A stretch of DNA of 64,000 nt. Source: Tidjanibacter sp. (GTDB lineage Bacteria > Bacteroidota > Bacteroidia > Bacteroidales > Rikenellaceae). Under the pieces are notes generated by a model. That model worked only from the letters and a program-made list of their open reading frames with translations. It did no database searches and had not been told where the DNA came from. Positions 8,751-17,851 of the stretch are shown here, in pieces; the first letter of the stretch is position 1; each line of letters starts with the position of its first letter. The stretch covers positions 1 to 64,000 of the forward strand of contig JAGBTK010000009.1 of assembly GCA_017631375.1 (NCBI GenBank). The letters are read 5' to 3'. The translations under genes and the position numbers were made by a program.

Positions 8751-9611
8751 TTAATAGTATCGTTCCCATTGCTGTACATCTATATAACTTAGTTTTTGTC
8801 CGCTGGAGTTGCAGTTACCCATATATTTGTTGCCATCGGCAGTTGTATAGGTGATGCGCCAAATGCTGTCTGTGAGTGAGTTGAAGTCGAACTTGTCGGC
8901 TGTCGAACTCTGTACCGTAGCACCCCACTCTCCTCTGACGGGAATACGCCTATTATTGTTATACCAATTGATATCGGTGGGGTAAATCGATGGCGAAATG
9001 TCGAGTGTGAGTCCTTCATCATAGGTCTGCACGCTCACCTTGTAGAGATCCGTAGTCGAGGCAAAGCTGAAACTACCACGAATAAACACCGTTGTACGAT
9101 TGCTGGGTGTCATCTCCAGATTGCCCGAGAGAACGAGTTCATTGTTATAACCATACGAAGGCAAATTATTGAAATTCACCCCATAAACGCCATCCGCCTT
9201 ATACTCAACACTTATCGCGCTATTGCCACTAAACTCATACCTGCCCGGGTAGAAGTGCCACTTGCCCCCCTCTTCGTTCAGCGACTTGCCCCCCTCCATC
9301 TTGAAACGCACAACGGGAATGTTGTTGCGCTCCAGACGCCAGATACCGCTCTCGGTGTCGAAACGAATCTTGAAATCGGAGAAATATTTATCTTCCAGTT
9401 CCTCGCGCATTCTGTCGGTGGGTGCCATATAGTATTCGTTGAAAGCAACCGCCAAATCAAGCACAGTGATAGGGGTCATCAGCTGCGTTGTTGTCTGAGT
9501 GAAAATCACACGACCGGGGGCGGTGGGGTCGGGCTCAATCGTCTTCTCGCACGAAGTGAAACTCACCACCGCAGCGAGCATTACAAGGCAAAATGTACAA
9601 AACTTTTTCAT
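8751..9611 (-). CDS. Secreted lipoprotein, unknown function
   Basis: 286 residues with a lipoprotein signal peptide: MKKFCTFCLVMLAAVVSFTSC, lipidated Cys at 21, then EKTIEPDP. The mature part has many beta-strand-like segments (YEFSGNSAISVEYKADGVYGVNF, FIRGSFSFAST), consistent with a beta-sandwich or calycin-like fold. It ends in WERYY. It sits 31 bp downstream of the small barrel-like gene on the same strand, repeating the barrel plus lipoprotein arrangement at 3.1-4.2 kb. No named family is recognised. Confidence 0.75.
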   Translation of the reverse strand: MKKFCTFCLVMLAAVVSFTSCEKTIEPDPTAPGRVIFTQTTTQLMTPITVLDLAVAFNEYYMAPTDRMREELEDKYFSDFKIRFDTESGIWRLERNNIPVVRFKMEGGKSLNEEGGKWHFYPGRYEFSGNSAISVEYKADGVYGVNFNNLPSYGYNNELVLSGNLEMTPSNRTTVFIRGSFSFASTTDLYKVSVQTYDEGLTLDISPSIYPTDINWYNNNRRIPVRGEWGATVQSSTADKFDFNSLTDSIWRITYTTADGNKYMGNCNSSGQKLSYIDVQQWERYY

Positions 9612-9642
9612 ATCGCTTTTCTCTTATTATCAGGTGAATAGA

Positions 9643-10239
9643 TTAAAAACGGTAGCCGATACCGAGTGTTGCAAAACCATTGCTGCCGATGGTGAGCAGC
9701 TCACCAAATCCGAACAACTCGCGACCAACGGTGATACCGATAGGGGTAATCTGGAAGGCTCCGCCAAAGTCGGATTGCTTGCCTTGGTCGAACACCATCG
9801 TAAAACCAATCGCCAGCGAGGAGTAGAGTCGAACCCACGGCTTGTTGAGCCAAGTGGTACGCGCATAGGGCATCAGAGTGACATACTGACCACTCGCGAT
9901 ATGGGTACGCTCGCCCGTAAGTGTCGAGAAGTAGGGAACGAAACTGCCCGAATAACTCAATTGTGCGCCATACTCCATAGCACGCGAGGTGCGATAGGTG
10001 TAGGTCACAGCCTTTGCGTTGATATTGATATGGTCCCCCTCAACAAGTTTGCTGTCGTTGAAAATCTTGGAGGCGGGGTCGCTGACATAGGCATCACCAA
10101 ACTCCATAAGAAATGGAGTCAGAGCATAGGCACCCAGACGGATTTCGTGGGTATTGTTAATCGGTTTCCTGTTTCTCTGTGCGGAGAGCGGCGCGCTCAC
10201 ACCACAAAGGAGTGCTAAAAGCAGCAACAAATGTTTCAT
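9643..10239 (-). CDS. Probable small outer-membrane beta-barrel protein
   Basis: 198 residues. The signal peptide (MKHLLLLLALLCGVSAPLSAQ) is followed by alternating strands (HEIRLGAYALTPF, MEYGAQLSYSGSFVPYF, QYVTLMPYARTTWL, WVRLYSSLAIGFTMVF) and ends in Phe (ATLGIGYRF), as outer-membrane barrels do. It probably forms an operon with the downstream lipoprotein gene. The ligand is unknown; it could be structural. I do not recognise a named family. Confidence 0.75.
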   Translation of the reverse strand: MKHLLLLLALLCGVSAPLSAQRNRKPINNTHEIRLGAYALTPFLMEFGDAYVSDPASKIFNDSKLVEGDHININAKAVTYTYRTSRAMEYGAQLSYSGSFVPYFSTLTGERTHIASGQYVTLMPYARTTWLNKPWVRLYSSLAIGFTMVFDQGKQSDFGGAFQITPIGITVGRELFGFGELLTIGSNGFATLGIGYRF

Positions 10240-10416
10240 AATTAGACGCAGTTAGTGTTTCTTCTTGTTTTATAGACGCACAAAGAGGGGAAAATGTTGC
10301 ACGAGGATATGCAATTTTCGACCTTTCCATCACTTTTAATTATAATTTCCTGGGGGGGGTAAATTTTGCCTATAATGAACATTTTTTCGCCCCACAAAGC
10401 GGACAAGGAGATGCAA

Positions 10417-10450
10417 ACAAAAGCGGAGTTGGTTCGACCCCAACTCCGCT
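10417..10450 (-). terminator. Terminator of the DHH phosphoesterase gene
   Basis: The perfect 11-bp stem AGCGGAGTTGG/CCAACTCCGCT is followed on the minus strand by TTTTGTTT. It lies 45 bp downstream of the stop codon at 10495. Confidence 0.75.
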
Positions 10451-10494
10451 GTTAACTAATTTTGAATTCTGAATTTTGCATTTTGAATTGCTAT

Positions 10495-11526
10495 TTACTC
10501 TCCCTTTCCGCCCTCGGCAAGATACTCTTTCACAACTCTTTCGAAGTACTCTACGGTCTGAGCCATCGACACGAAAGATTTACCGCCGGCAGCGTTCTTG
10601 TGGCCACCACCACCGAAGTATCTGCGGGCAAAGATGTTGACATCCGTTTCGCCACGCGAGCGTAGCGACACACGGATAAACTTGCGGGTGGCAAGGAACA
10701 TAGCCGAGATTTTTACACCCACAATCGTTAGAGGATAATTTACAAAGCCCTCACTATCGCCGAGTTGGAAATTGAACTTGCGCATCTCTCTCTCGGTGAG
10801 CGAGATGTATGCCGCCTTGCCGTGATCAACAAGGGTCATCTTGTTGCAGAGCGAGTGGCCGAGCAAACGCACACGATCTTCGGTGAAGGTATTATATACA
10901 GAGGTATTGATTGCCGATATATTGATCCCCTTCTCGACCAGCACAGCCACAGCGCGGAAGAGGTCGGGGGTGAGGGAACTGAACGAGAAGTTGCCCGTGT
11001 CGGTCATAATGCCGACATAGAGATTGGTTGCCGCATCCGTATCGAGCGCATCTGTACCCACCAAATCCTCAACAATGGTATAGACCACATAGGCTGTCGA
11101 GCATAACTCGGGGTGGGAGAAGGCAAGGTCGAACTCTGCGGGTGGGTTGAGGTGGTGGTCGATGAGGACTCGCTTGGCAGTGGTGTTGGCCTTGATAGCC
11201 TCCGCCAGATTCTCCAGACGGTCGATAAGGTTAAAGTCGAGACAGAAGATGATGTCGGCCTCGCCAACCACACGCGCTACCTCCTCGGGGGTATCCTTGT
11301 CGATCAGCACCTCGCTGATGTGTGGTTGCCACGAGAGGAAACCGGGGTAGCGATTTGGGATAATGCACGACACCTCCAAACCGAATGAGTGCTGCAAGAT
11401 GTGGGACCACGCAAGCGATGAGCCGATAGCGTCGCCATCGGGATTGGTATGTGTCACCACAACTGCCTTGTGGGCTGCGGAGAGCATTTCTTTGAGGCTC
11501 TCGATTTTCTCAGTCAGATGATTCAT
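10495..11526 (-). CDS. NrnA-like DHH/DHHA1 phosphoesterase
   Basis: 343 residues. It probably degrades short RNA oligonucleotides (nanoRNA) and/or dephosphorylates 3'-phosphoadenosine 5'-phosphate, the known activities of NrnA. All family motifs are present: THTNPDGDAIGSS, CLDFN, the DHH signature in VLIDHHLNP, DTGNFSFSS, and the C-terminal DHHA1 substrate motif GGGGHKNAAGG. It is monocistronic with its own terminator. The -7 box is only 5 nt before the ATG, so the transcript is probably leaderless or nearly so. NrnA-type and c-di-AMP-related DHH enzymes are hard to separate by eye, but the lack of PAS/GGDEF or membrane parts favours NrnA. Confidence 0.9.
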   Translation of the reverse strand: MNHLTEKIESLKEMLSAAHKAVVVTHTNPDGDAIGSSLAWSHILQHSFGLEVSCIIPNRYPGFLSWQPHISEVLIDKDTPEEVARVVGEADIIFCLDFNLIDRLENLAEAIKANTTAKRVLIDHHLNPPAEFDLAFSHPELCSTAYVVYTIVEDLVGTDALDTDAATNLYVGIMTDTGNFSFSSLTPDLFRAVAVLVEKGINISAINTSVYNTFTEDRVRLLGHSLCNKMTLVDHGKAAYISLTEREMRKFNFQLGDSEGFVNYPLTIVGVKISAMFLATRKFIRVSLRSRGETDVNIFARRYFGGGGHKNAAGGKSFVSMAQTVEYFERVVKEYLAEGGKGE

Positions 11527-11531
11527 AGGGA

Positions 11532-11539
11532 CAAATATA
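11532..11539 (-). promoter_or_regulatory. -7 box TATATTTG of the DHH gene
   Basis: An exact TAnnTTTG with a TTTTG about 17 bp upstream on the minus strand. The box ends 5 nt before the ATG, so transcription would begin at or next to the start codon. Confidence 0.65.
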
Positions 11540-11645
11540 TCACATTTTTGCTAAACCAAAAAATGAACAGCCAAATAAAAGGGGGTACAAAAGCACGGAT
11601 ATTGGGGTGTAAAATGGTCTGCTTTTGACATTTTGTTTAAAAAAA

Positions 11646-11676
11646 TTTGGAGTTTGACCGAAAATAACTACCTTTA
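11646..11676 (+). promoter_or_regulatory. Promoter of the EF-G2-like gene
   Basis: TTTG at 11646-11649, a 19-bp gap, then TACCTTTA at 11669-11676. This is the standard Bacteroidota layout, 50 bp before the ATG. Confidence 0.65.
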
Positions 11677-11726
11677 TAGGACTAAAAAAGCAAAACAACA
11701 AAATAACTACTAAAAATAAACCGACT

Positions 11727-13883
11727 ATGAAAACTTATCAAACATCTGAAATTAAGAACATTGTTCTTGTTGGTGGCGCCGGCTCGGGAAAAACTACCCT
11801 TGCCGAGGCACTGGCTTACGAGGGAAAAGTCATTGATCGCAGGGGTAGTATCGAGAACGACAACACTCTCTCCGACAACTCCGACTTGGAGCACATCTAC
11901 AAGCGTAGTATCTATCCCACCCTCCTCTATACAGAGTTTATGAATCGTAAACTCAACATCATCGATGCTCCCGGTAGCGACGACTTCTGTGGTGGCGTAT
12001 TCTCGGCATTTAAGGTTGCCGATGTAGCAGTGATGGTGTTCAACGCTCAGACAGGTTTTGATGTAGGTAGCGAGATTCAGAGCCGCTACGCTATGGCTAC
12101 CAAGAAGCCCCTTATCGGTGCTGTCAACCAGCTCGACCACGACAAGGCTAATTGGGAGCAGACCATCGAGAGCATCCAGAGCCAGTCGCGCGTTAAGCCC
12201 GTATTGGTACAGTACCCCGTTAGCGTAGGTGCTACTTTCGATTCGTTTATCGACCTTCTTCTGATGAAGATGTACCGCTTCAAAGATGAGAACGGTACCC
12301 GCGAGGAGTTGGAGATTCCCGCATCGGAGATGGATCGCGCAATGGAGTTGCACGGCGAGTTGTTGGAGGCTGCCGCTGAGAACGACGAGGTGCTGATGAA
12401 CAAATACTTTGAGACCGGTGAGCTTACTCCCGACGAGATTCGTAAGGGTATGCGCCTCGGTATCACCAACCGTGACTTTATGCCCATCTTCTGCGTATCG
12501 GGCAAGAAGGATATCGGTACCAAGCGTCTGATGGAGTTCATCATCAATGTTGCTCCCAACCCCGCAGAGGCTGTGCCTATGACCGATGTTGAGGGTAACG
12601 ATGTTAAGGCTGATCCCGCTGCTGCTCCCTCGCTCTTCGTATTCAAGAGCTCGATTGAGAGCCATGTTGGTGAGGTTAGCTACTTCCGTGTAACCACCGG
12701 TAAAATTACCGAGGGTATGGAGTTGATCAACCCCCGCACCGGTAACAAGGAGAAGCTGTCGCAGATCTTTGCTGTTGCAGGTAAGAACCGCGTTAAGGTT
12801 AGCGAGATGATGGCCGGTGAGCTCGGTTGCACCGTTAAGCTCAAAGGCACTCGCACCAATGATACCCTCGTGGGTGGTGGTTCGAATGTTCAGATCAGCC
12901 CCATCGTATTCCCTGAGCCTCGTTATCGCGCAGCAGTTCGCGCCCTCAACCAGGCAGACGAGGAGAAGCTGGGCGACCTGCTCAACAAGGCTAAGTACGA
13001 GGATCCTACCATCCTGGTAGAGTACTCGAAGGAGCTCAAGCAGACCATTATCCAGGGTCAGGGTGAGCACCACCTCAATATCTTGAAGTATCAGATTACC
13101 AACTACAATAAGATTGATATCGAGTTCTTCGCACCGAAGATTCCTTATCGTGAGACCATTACCAAGGTTGCTGCTGCCGACTATCGTCACAAAAAGCAGT
13201 CGGGTGGTGCAGGTCAGTTTGGTGAGGTACACCTCGTTATCGAGCCTTACTATGAGGGTATGCCCGAGCCTTCGAAGTACAAGGTGGGTGGCCGCGATCT
13301 GATTGTGAACATCAAGAACAAAGAGGAGTACACTCTCGACTGGGGCGGTAAGTTGCAGTACTACAGCTCGATCGTGGGTGGTGCTATCGACGCACGCTTT
13401 ATGCCTGCAATCTTGAAGGGTATCATGGAGAAGATGGACGAGGGTCCTCTGACCGGTTCGTATGCTCGCGATATCCGCGTTGTGGTTTACGATGGTAAGA
13501 TGCACCCCGTAGATTCGAATGAGATTTCGTTTAAGCTGGCAGGTCGTAACGCCTTCAAGGAGGCATTTAAGGCTGCAGGCCCCAAGATTATGGAGCCTAT
13601 CTACAGCGTAGAGATCCTCGTTCCTACCGATAAGATGGGTGATGTTATGAGCGACTTGCAGAACCGTCGTGCAATGATCGAGGGTATGAGCTCGGAGAGT
13701 GGCGTTGACCGCCTCACCGCACGCGTGCCTCTGGCAGAGCTCTATCGCTACTCGACCACCCTGAGCTCGCTGACCAACGGTCGTGCAACCTACACTATGA
13801 AGTTCCTCTCCTATGAGCAGGTTCCTTCGGATGTACAGGACAAGCTCTTGAAGGCTTACGCAGACACCGACAAAGACGAGTAG
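11727..13883 (+). CDS. EF-G paralogue (EF-G2 type) with degenerate GTPase motifs
   Basis: 718 residues with the full EF-G layout (G domain, II, III, IV, V), so it should bind the ribosome A site as a translocase. The G domain keeps a P loop, GGAGSGKTT (16-24), but G3 is DAPGSDDF (80-87) where EF-G has DTPGHVDF, losing the catalytic His. G4 is NQLD (134-137) instead of NKxD, and no RGITI-type switch I Thr is seen. Domain IV shows QSGGAGQFGEVHL. This matches the second EF-G of Bacteroides, reported to support translocation without GTP hydrolysis and to matter for gut colonisation. It stands alone, with a strong promoter and terminator. The canonical fusA is not in the window. Confidence 0.88.
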   Translation: MKTYQTSEIKNIVLVGGAGSGKTTLAEALAYEGKVIDRRGSIENDNTLSDNSDLEHIYKRSIYPTLLYTEFMNRKLNIIDAPGSDDFCGGVFSAFKVADVAVMVFNAQTGFDVGSEIQSRYAMATKKPLIGAVNQLDHDKANWEQTIESIQSQSRVKPVLVQYPVSVGATFDSFIDLLLMKMYRFKDENGTREELEIPASEMDRAMELHGELLEAAAENDEVLMNKYFETGELTPDEIRKGMRLGITNRDFMPIFCVSGKKDIGTKRLMEFIINVAPNPAEAVPMTDVEGNDVKADPAAAPSLFVFKSSIESHVGEVSYFRVTTGKITEGMELINPRTGNKEKLSQIFAVAGKNRVKVSEMMAGELGCTVKLKGTRTNDTLVGGGSNVQISPIVFPEPRYRAAVRALNQADEEKLGDLLNKAKYEDPTILVEYSKELKQTIIQGQGEHHLNILKYQITNYNKIDIEFFAPKIPYRETITKVAAADYRHKKQSGGAGQFGEVHLVIEPYYEGMPEPSKYKVGGRDLIVNIKNKEEYTLDWGGKLQYYSSIVGGAIDARFMPAILKGIMEKMDEGPLTGSYARDIRVVVYDGKMHPVDSNEISFKLAGRNAFKEAFKAAGPKIMEPIYSVEILVPTDKMGDVMSDLQNRRAMIEGMSSESGVDRLTARVPLAELYRYSTTLSSLTNGRATYTMKFLSYEQVPSDVQDKLLKAYADTDKDE

Positions 13884-13905
13884 TTTTATCCTACATAATT
13901 CAAAC

Positions 13906-13940
13906 AGAAACGGCACCCGAAAAGGTGCCGTTTCTATTTT
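13906..13940 (+). terminator. Terminator of the EF-G2-like gene
   Basis: The perfect stem AGAAACGGCACC/GGTGCCGTTTCT with a short loop is followed by ATTTTA. Confidence 0.85.
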
Positions 13941-13980
13941 ATGTGGCCGAGAAAACCAGCCAAGCAAATATCCTTTTTTT

Positions 13981-14085
13981 TGTTCCGCTGCTCACCCTTA
14001 GACCAAGATGAGCTAAGGTTTCTGCTCCCGCCTTTTGCGGAAAGACGGGAGCTGTCTTTGGGAAACCTTGTTACGGAATACTTTG
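13981..14085 (-). other. Nested hairpin in the 3' UTR of the M16 gene
   Basis: Three nested complementary blocks lie between the terminator at 13940 and the stop of the M16 gene: TTCCG/CGGAA outside, AAGGTTT/AAACCTT in the middle and GCTCCCG/CGGGAGC inside. Together they form a ~100-nt imperfect hairpin. There is no T run directly after it. It may stabilise or end the minus-strand transcript. Confidence 0.4.
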
Positions 14086-14089
14086 TCGA

Positions 14090-16999
14090 TTAGTAACCAA
14101 AAATCTCTTCCTGAGTCAGGATGGTCACCTCGCCAAGCGACTGCAACTTCTTCATATCGAGTGCTTTGATATCGCCGAGAATAGCGTAGTGGTAGGGACG
14201 ATCCTTAACCCACTTCTGCTGGGTAGCCTTCACCGACTCAAGGGTTGCCGACTGCACGCCCTCATAGATGTCACGGTTGCGGTCGTAGTTTACGCCCTGG
14301 TCTTGTGCGGTGATATATGCCCAGAGTACGCTGCTCTTGATGGTGCGTGTTGTGCGGAGACGGCTGATGAGCGAGCTCTTTGCCACGTTGAATGCTGCCT
14401 CACTCTCGGGCATCTCGTTGATGATCTCGTCGAATGCCTCGATTGCGTCTGTCATCTTGTCGTTCTGAGTAGCGATTGTAGCCTGGAAGGTGTATGTGTC
14501 ATACTTCTCCTGGGGGTTCACCAGGCGTGCCGACGACGAGTATGCCAAGCCGCGAGCCTCGCGCATCTCTTGGAATACGATAGCGTTCATACCGCCACCG
14601 AAGTACTCGTTGTAGATTGCGAGCTCTGCATCATTTGCGGGATCGAACTTCTCACCGCGGTTTGAGATCTGCATATAGCGAATCTGCGCTGCGTCATACT
14701 GTGCGAGGAACACCTTGTTTGTGGGGGTAGGTGCAAAGGGTACCTCCACGCGTGCGGGTGTGTCGAGCAGCTGTGCGGGTGTGTTGTGGTGCTCGTTGAG
14801 GAGGGCTGCCACCTCTTTCTCCGATGCGGGGCCGTAGTATACGATGCGGTGCTTGTAGTTCATCAGGTTCTTCACCTTTGCGAGCAGCTCGTCGCTCTTT
14901 GCGCCCATCAGCTGTGTGTCGGTGAGGGTGGTCAGACGGATATACTCGGGACCAAATGCCACATAGTTTTGGAGTGCGCTCTGGTTCTGGCTCTGGCCGA
15001 GCTTAGCATTTGCGCGCGAGCGCATGCGGTCTGCTTTCAGACCCTCCAACACTGCCTCGTCGCCTACGCAGTTTGCGAGCCAATTCTCCGCAAAGCGGAT
15101 AGCCTCTACCATATTCTCCTGCAAGCCACTGATGTTCACGCGGGTGCGGTTGCCACCTACCGATACACGCACGTTGCATGCCAGACGGTAGAGCTCTGCT
15201 GCGAGCTGCTCGGGAGTCTGGTCGGTGGTGCCGGTGTAGTCGAAGTAACTTACTGCGGTGCTGAACAGAGGATCGTGGAACGAGCCGGTCTCGAATACGA
15301 AGCTGAGCTCGAAGAGGTCGGTCGAGGTGTTCTCCTTGTAGAGTACCTCAATGTCGTTCTTGATGTTGAAGCGCGAGAGGTCCTTCTCGAAGTCGATGAA
15401 CACAGGCTCAATCTCCTTTACGGGGGTGTTCTGAATCTCTGCAAGGAAGGGGCTCACCGCGTCACGGTTGGTAGCGATGGGGGTGATTGCGGGCTTCGCA
15501 ATTTTGAGCTCACCCTCATCCACGCCACGACGCTTGTAGACGATAGCGTAGGAGTTGTCGCCGAGTTTCTCGTTTGCCCACGCGATAACATCCTCCTTGG
15601 TGATTTTCGAGAGGCGCTCGATGTAGTTCACCTCATCCTCCCAGGTGCTGCCGTTGATGAACGAGGTCACGAACTGGTCTGCGCGACCGTCGTTGCTGTC
15701 GAGGTAACGCTCCTGGCGAATCTTCGCCTGGTTTACTGTTGCCTCGATGAGGCTCTCGTCCCACTCGCCCTTGCGGAGCTTGTCAAGCTCGGCGAGGAGC
15801 AACTCTGCTACCTCCTCCAGGGTCTGACCTGTCTTGGGGCGACCTGAGAGCTCGAAGATACCGTAGTCTGCAAGGAACTCGGTGCCACCCGATGCCGAGA
15901 GGGCCTTCTGCTGCTGGTTGATGTTGAGGTCGATAAGACCTGCATAGCCATTGTTGATGATACCCGATGCGATATCGCCGATGAGTGCATCCTCGCTGGT
16001 GTAGCCACCCAGACGCCAAGCCAAGAGTACGTTCTCAGCATCGAGACCGTAGATGTCGGTGCGAACAACCTCCTTCAAGGGCTCCAACTCAGGTACGTCG
16101 AGATATTTGAGGTTGGGGTTGGGTACCATATCGCCGAAGTATCGGTCGATGGTCTCAATCATCACCTCGGGGTCGAAGTCACCCGATACGCAGACAGCCA
16201 TATTGTTGGGCACATACCAATTTGCGTGGTAGGCCTTCACATTGGTAATCGAGGGATTTTTGAGGTGCTCCTGACTACCGAGGATGGTCTGCTGACCGTA
16301 GGGGTGGTTGGGGAAGAGGCTGCGGAGCATCGCCTCGGATACTTTGCGGCTATCCTGGGTGAGCGACATATTCTTCTCCTCGTAGATGGTCTCCAACTCG
16401 GTGTGGAAGCCACGCACGGTAGCGTTCTTGAAACGGTCGCCCTGAATGCGTGCCCAATTCTCCACCTGGTTCGAGGGGATGTTCTCTACATATACGGTCT
16501 GGTCGTAGCCGGTGTAAGCGTTGGTGCCGTCCGAGCCGATAGCGGCCATCAGTTTGTCGTACTCGTTGGGGATAGCGATTTTACTTGCCTCGTAGCTGAT
16601 CGAGTCGATAACCTTGTAGATAGCCTTGCGCTCAGCCTCGTCCTCGGTCTTGCGATACACCTCGAACAGACGCTCAATCTCGTCAAGGAGGGGCTTCTCA
16701 GCCTCGTAATCGGAGGTACCGAACTGATGAGTACCCTTGAACATCAGGTGCTCGAAGTAGTGAGCCATACCGGTAGTCTCGCTGGGGTCGTTCTTACCAC
16801 CAACTTTTACCGCGATGTAGGTCTGGATACGGGGCTCCTCGCTGTTGGGTGCCATATATACTTTCAAACCATTATCGAGCGTGTAGATGCGCGCACCAGT
16901 AGGGTCACCCTTTACGCTCTCGTAGGAGTAACTGCTCCCACAAGCCGACAACATAACTCCGCAGAGCAGTGCCAGCAAAGCAAACATTCTATTCTTCAT
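14090..16999 (-). CDS. M16-family (pitrilysin-like) zinc metallopeptidase, lipoprotein
   Basis: 969 residues with a type II signal peptide (lipobox LSAC, Cys 20), so it is probably anchored in the envelope facing the periplasm. The inverted zinc motif HxxEH is HYFEH (80-84), with the third ligand expected in ELETIYEEKN ~75 residues on. The protein has two M16 halves: the N-terminal catalytic half and a C-terminal half without HxxEH, the usual inactive partner (EMREARGLAYSSSARL is the C-terminal family motif). The family cleaves short unfolded peptides. Encoded alone, with a short gap to DUF456 on the same strand. Confidence 0.93.
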   Translation of the reverse strand: MKNRMFALLALLCGVMLSACGSSYSYESVKGDPTGARIYTLDNGLKVYMAPNSEEPRIQTYIAVKVGGKNDPSETTGMAHYFEHLMFKGTHQFGTSDYEAEKPLLDEIERLFEVYRKTEDEAERKAIYKVIDSISYEASKIAIPNEYDKLMAAIGSDGTNAYTGYDQTVYVENIPSNQVENWARIQGDRFKNATVRGFHTELETIYEEKNMSLTQDSRKVSEAMLRSLFPNHPYGQQTILGSQEHLKNPSITNVKAYHANWYVPNNMAVCVSGDFDPEVMIETIDRYFGDMVPNPNLKYLDVPELEPLKEVVRTDIYGLDAENVLLAWRLGGYTSEDALIGDIASGIINNGYAGLIDLNINQQQKALSASGGTEFLADYGIFELSGRPKTGQTLEEVAELLLAELDKLRKGEWDESLIEATVNQAKIRQERYLDSNDGRADQFVTSFINGSTWEDEVNYIERLSKITKEDVIAWANEKLGDNSYAIVYKRRGVDEGELKIAKPAITPIATNRDAVSPFLAEIQNTPVKEIEPVFIDFEKDLSRFNIKNDIEVLYKENTSTDLFELSFVFETGSFHDPLFSTAVSYFDYTGTTDQTPEQLAAELYRLACNVRVSVGGNRTRVNISGLQENMVEAIRFAENWLANCVGDEAVLEGLKADRMRSRANAKLGQSQNQSALQNYVAFGPEYIRLTTLTDTQLMGAKSDELLAKVKNLMNYKHRIVYYGPASEKEVAALLNEHHNTPAQLLDTPARVEVPFAPTPTNKVFLAQYDAAQIRYMQISNRGEKFDPANDAELAIYNEYFGGGMNAIVFQEMREARGLAYSSSARLVNPQEKYDTYTFQATIATQNDKMTDAIEAFDEIINEMPESEAAFNVAKSSLISRLRTTRTIKSSVLWAYITAQDQGVNYDRNRDIYEGVQSATLESVKATQQKWVKDRPYHYAILGDIKALDMKKLQSLGEVTILTQEEIFGY

Positions 17000-17029
17000 T
17001 GTATTATAAGTTTTATAGAGTGAAAATTT

Positions 17030-17506
17030 TTAGCTGAAAATAGATTTGACGATCGGGATGGCGATTGCTACACAGCACGCCAACTTGAGTCCCACGCCAA
17101 AGATAAATGCGGCAAAGGAGCCGAAAGCGGCGCGGAAGGCACGGGTGCTATCCTTGCTGTCGAGGCTGAGTTCGCCGATAAGTGCACCACAGAAGGGGCC
17201 GAACAGCACACCCACAGGGCCAAGGAAGAGTCCTACGAGTACGCCGATTGTTGCGCCCCACGCAGCACGCTTCGAGCCGCCAAACTTTTTGGTAAACCAG
17301 ATGGGTAGCAGATTGTCCAATATGGTGACTGCTACCACGACAACCGCCCACATCACCAGCGTATTGCCGTCAAAGGCACCTGTTGACCAGTGGATTAACA
17401 GCATACCTATATAACATATAGGGGGACCGGGGAGCGCGGGGAGGATACTTCCCAACACACCAACCACGATAAACAGAAGTGCTAATATCTCTAAAAATGT
17501 AATCAT
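17030..17506 (-). CDS. DUF456 family inner-membrane protein
   Basis: 158 residues starting MITFLEILALLFIVVG at 17506. An 11-codon extension is open, but it would overlap the -7 box. Four or five hydrophobic segments with Gly/Pro-rich turns (GVLGSILPALPGPPICYIGML, GATIGVLVGLFLGPVGVLFGPFCGALIGE) are typical of DUF456, a small multi-spanning membrane family of unknown function. It is followed by the M16 peptidase gene on the same strand 30 bp away, so the two may be co-transcribed. Confidence 0.88.
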   Translation of the reverse strand: MITFLEILALLFIVVGVLGSILPALPGPPICYIGMLLIHWSTGAFDGNTLVMWAVVVVAVTILDNLLPIWFTKKFGGSKRAAWGATIGVLVGLFLGPVGVLFGPFCGALIGELSLDSKDSTRAFRAAFGSFAAFIFGVGLKLACCVAIAIPIVKSIFS

Positions 17507-17525
17507 AGTTAATTTGGATTGTGCG

Positions 17526-17533
17526 CAAAGATA
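17526..17533 (-). promoter_or_regulatory. -7 box TATCTTTG of the DUF456 gene
   Basis: An exact TAnnTTTG on the minus strand, 19 bp before the ATG at 17506. Confidence 0.55.
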
Positions 17534-17662
17534 ACACAATCAAGCTACTACTATATACTATGAAACTCAATTTTAACATATTTCCCCTGCCTTGTGCGTA
17601 TTTTAACGATAAAGGGAGATTATTGTGCCGCTTTAATTTGTAACGAATCAAGAAAAAAGTAT

Positions 17663-17670
17663 TAACTTTG
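17663..17670 (+). promoter_or_regulatory. -7 box TAACTTTG of the DUF4301 gene
   Basis: An exact TAnnTTTG with TTTG at 17637-17640, giving a spacing of 22 bp. The leader would be ~175 nt. Confidence 0.55.
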
Positions 17671-17851
17671 AGAGATTGTTATCACCCCAAACTCTTTTTC
17701 CAAAAGTTAGGTGAGAGAGTGAGCAGGCAAGAACGGCTAAGAATAAACCTATCAAGTTTAGACTTACCCAAAAAATAGACTAACCAAGTTTAGAATAAAA
17801 AAAGAAAACCAAAATAACCTAAATTAGAACCAAAACCTAAATTGTACAAAA

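Larger units (their letters stand above)
17507..17851. other. Divergent promoter region of DUF456 and DUF4301 genes
   Basis: Contains -7 boxes pointing both ways (17526-17533 minus, 17663-17670 plus). The ~180-nt DUF4301 leader is A-rich and has short imperfect repeats of AAGTTTAGA. No gene is seen. Confidence 0.55.
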
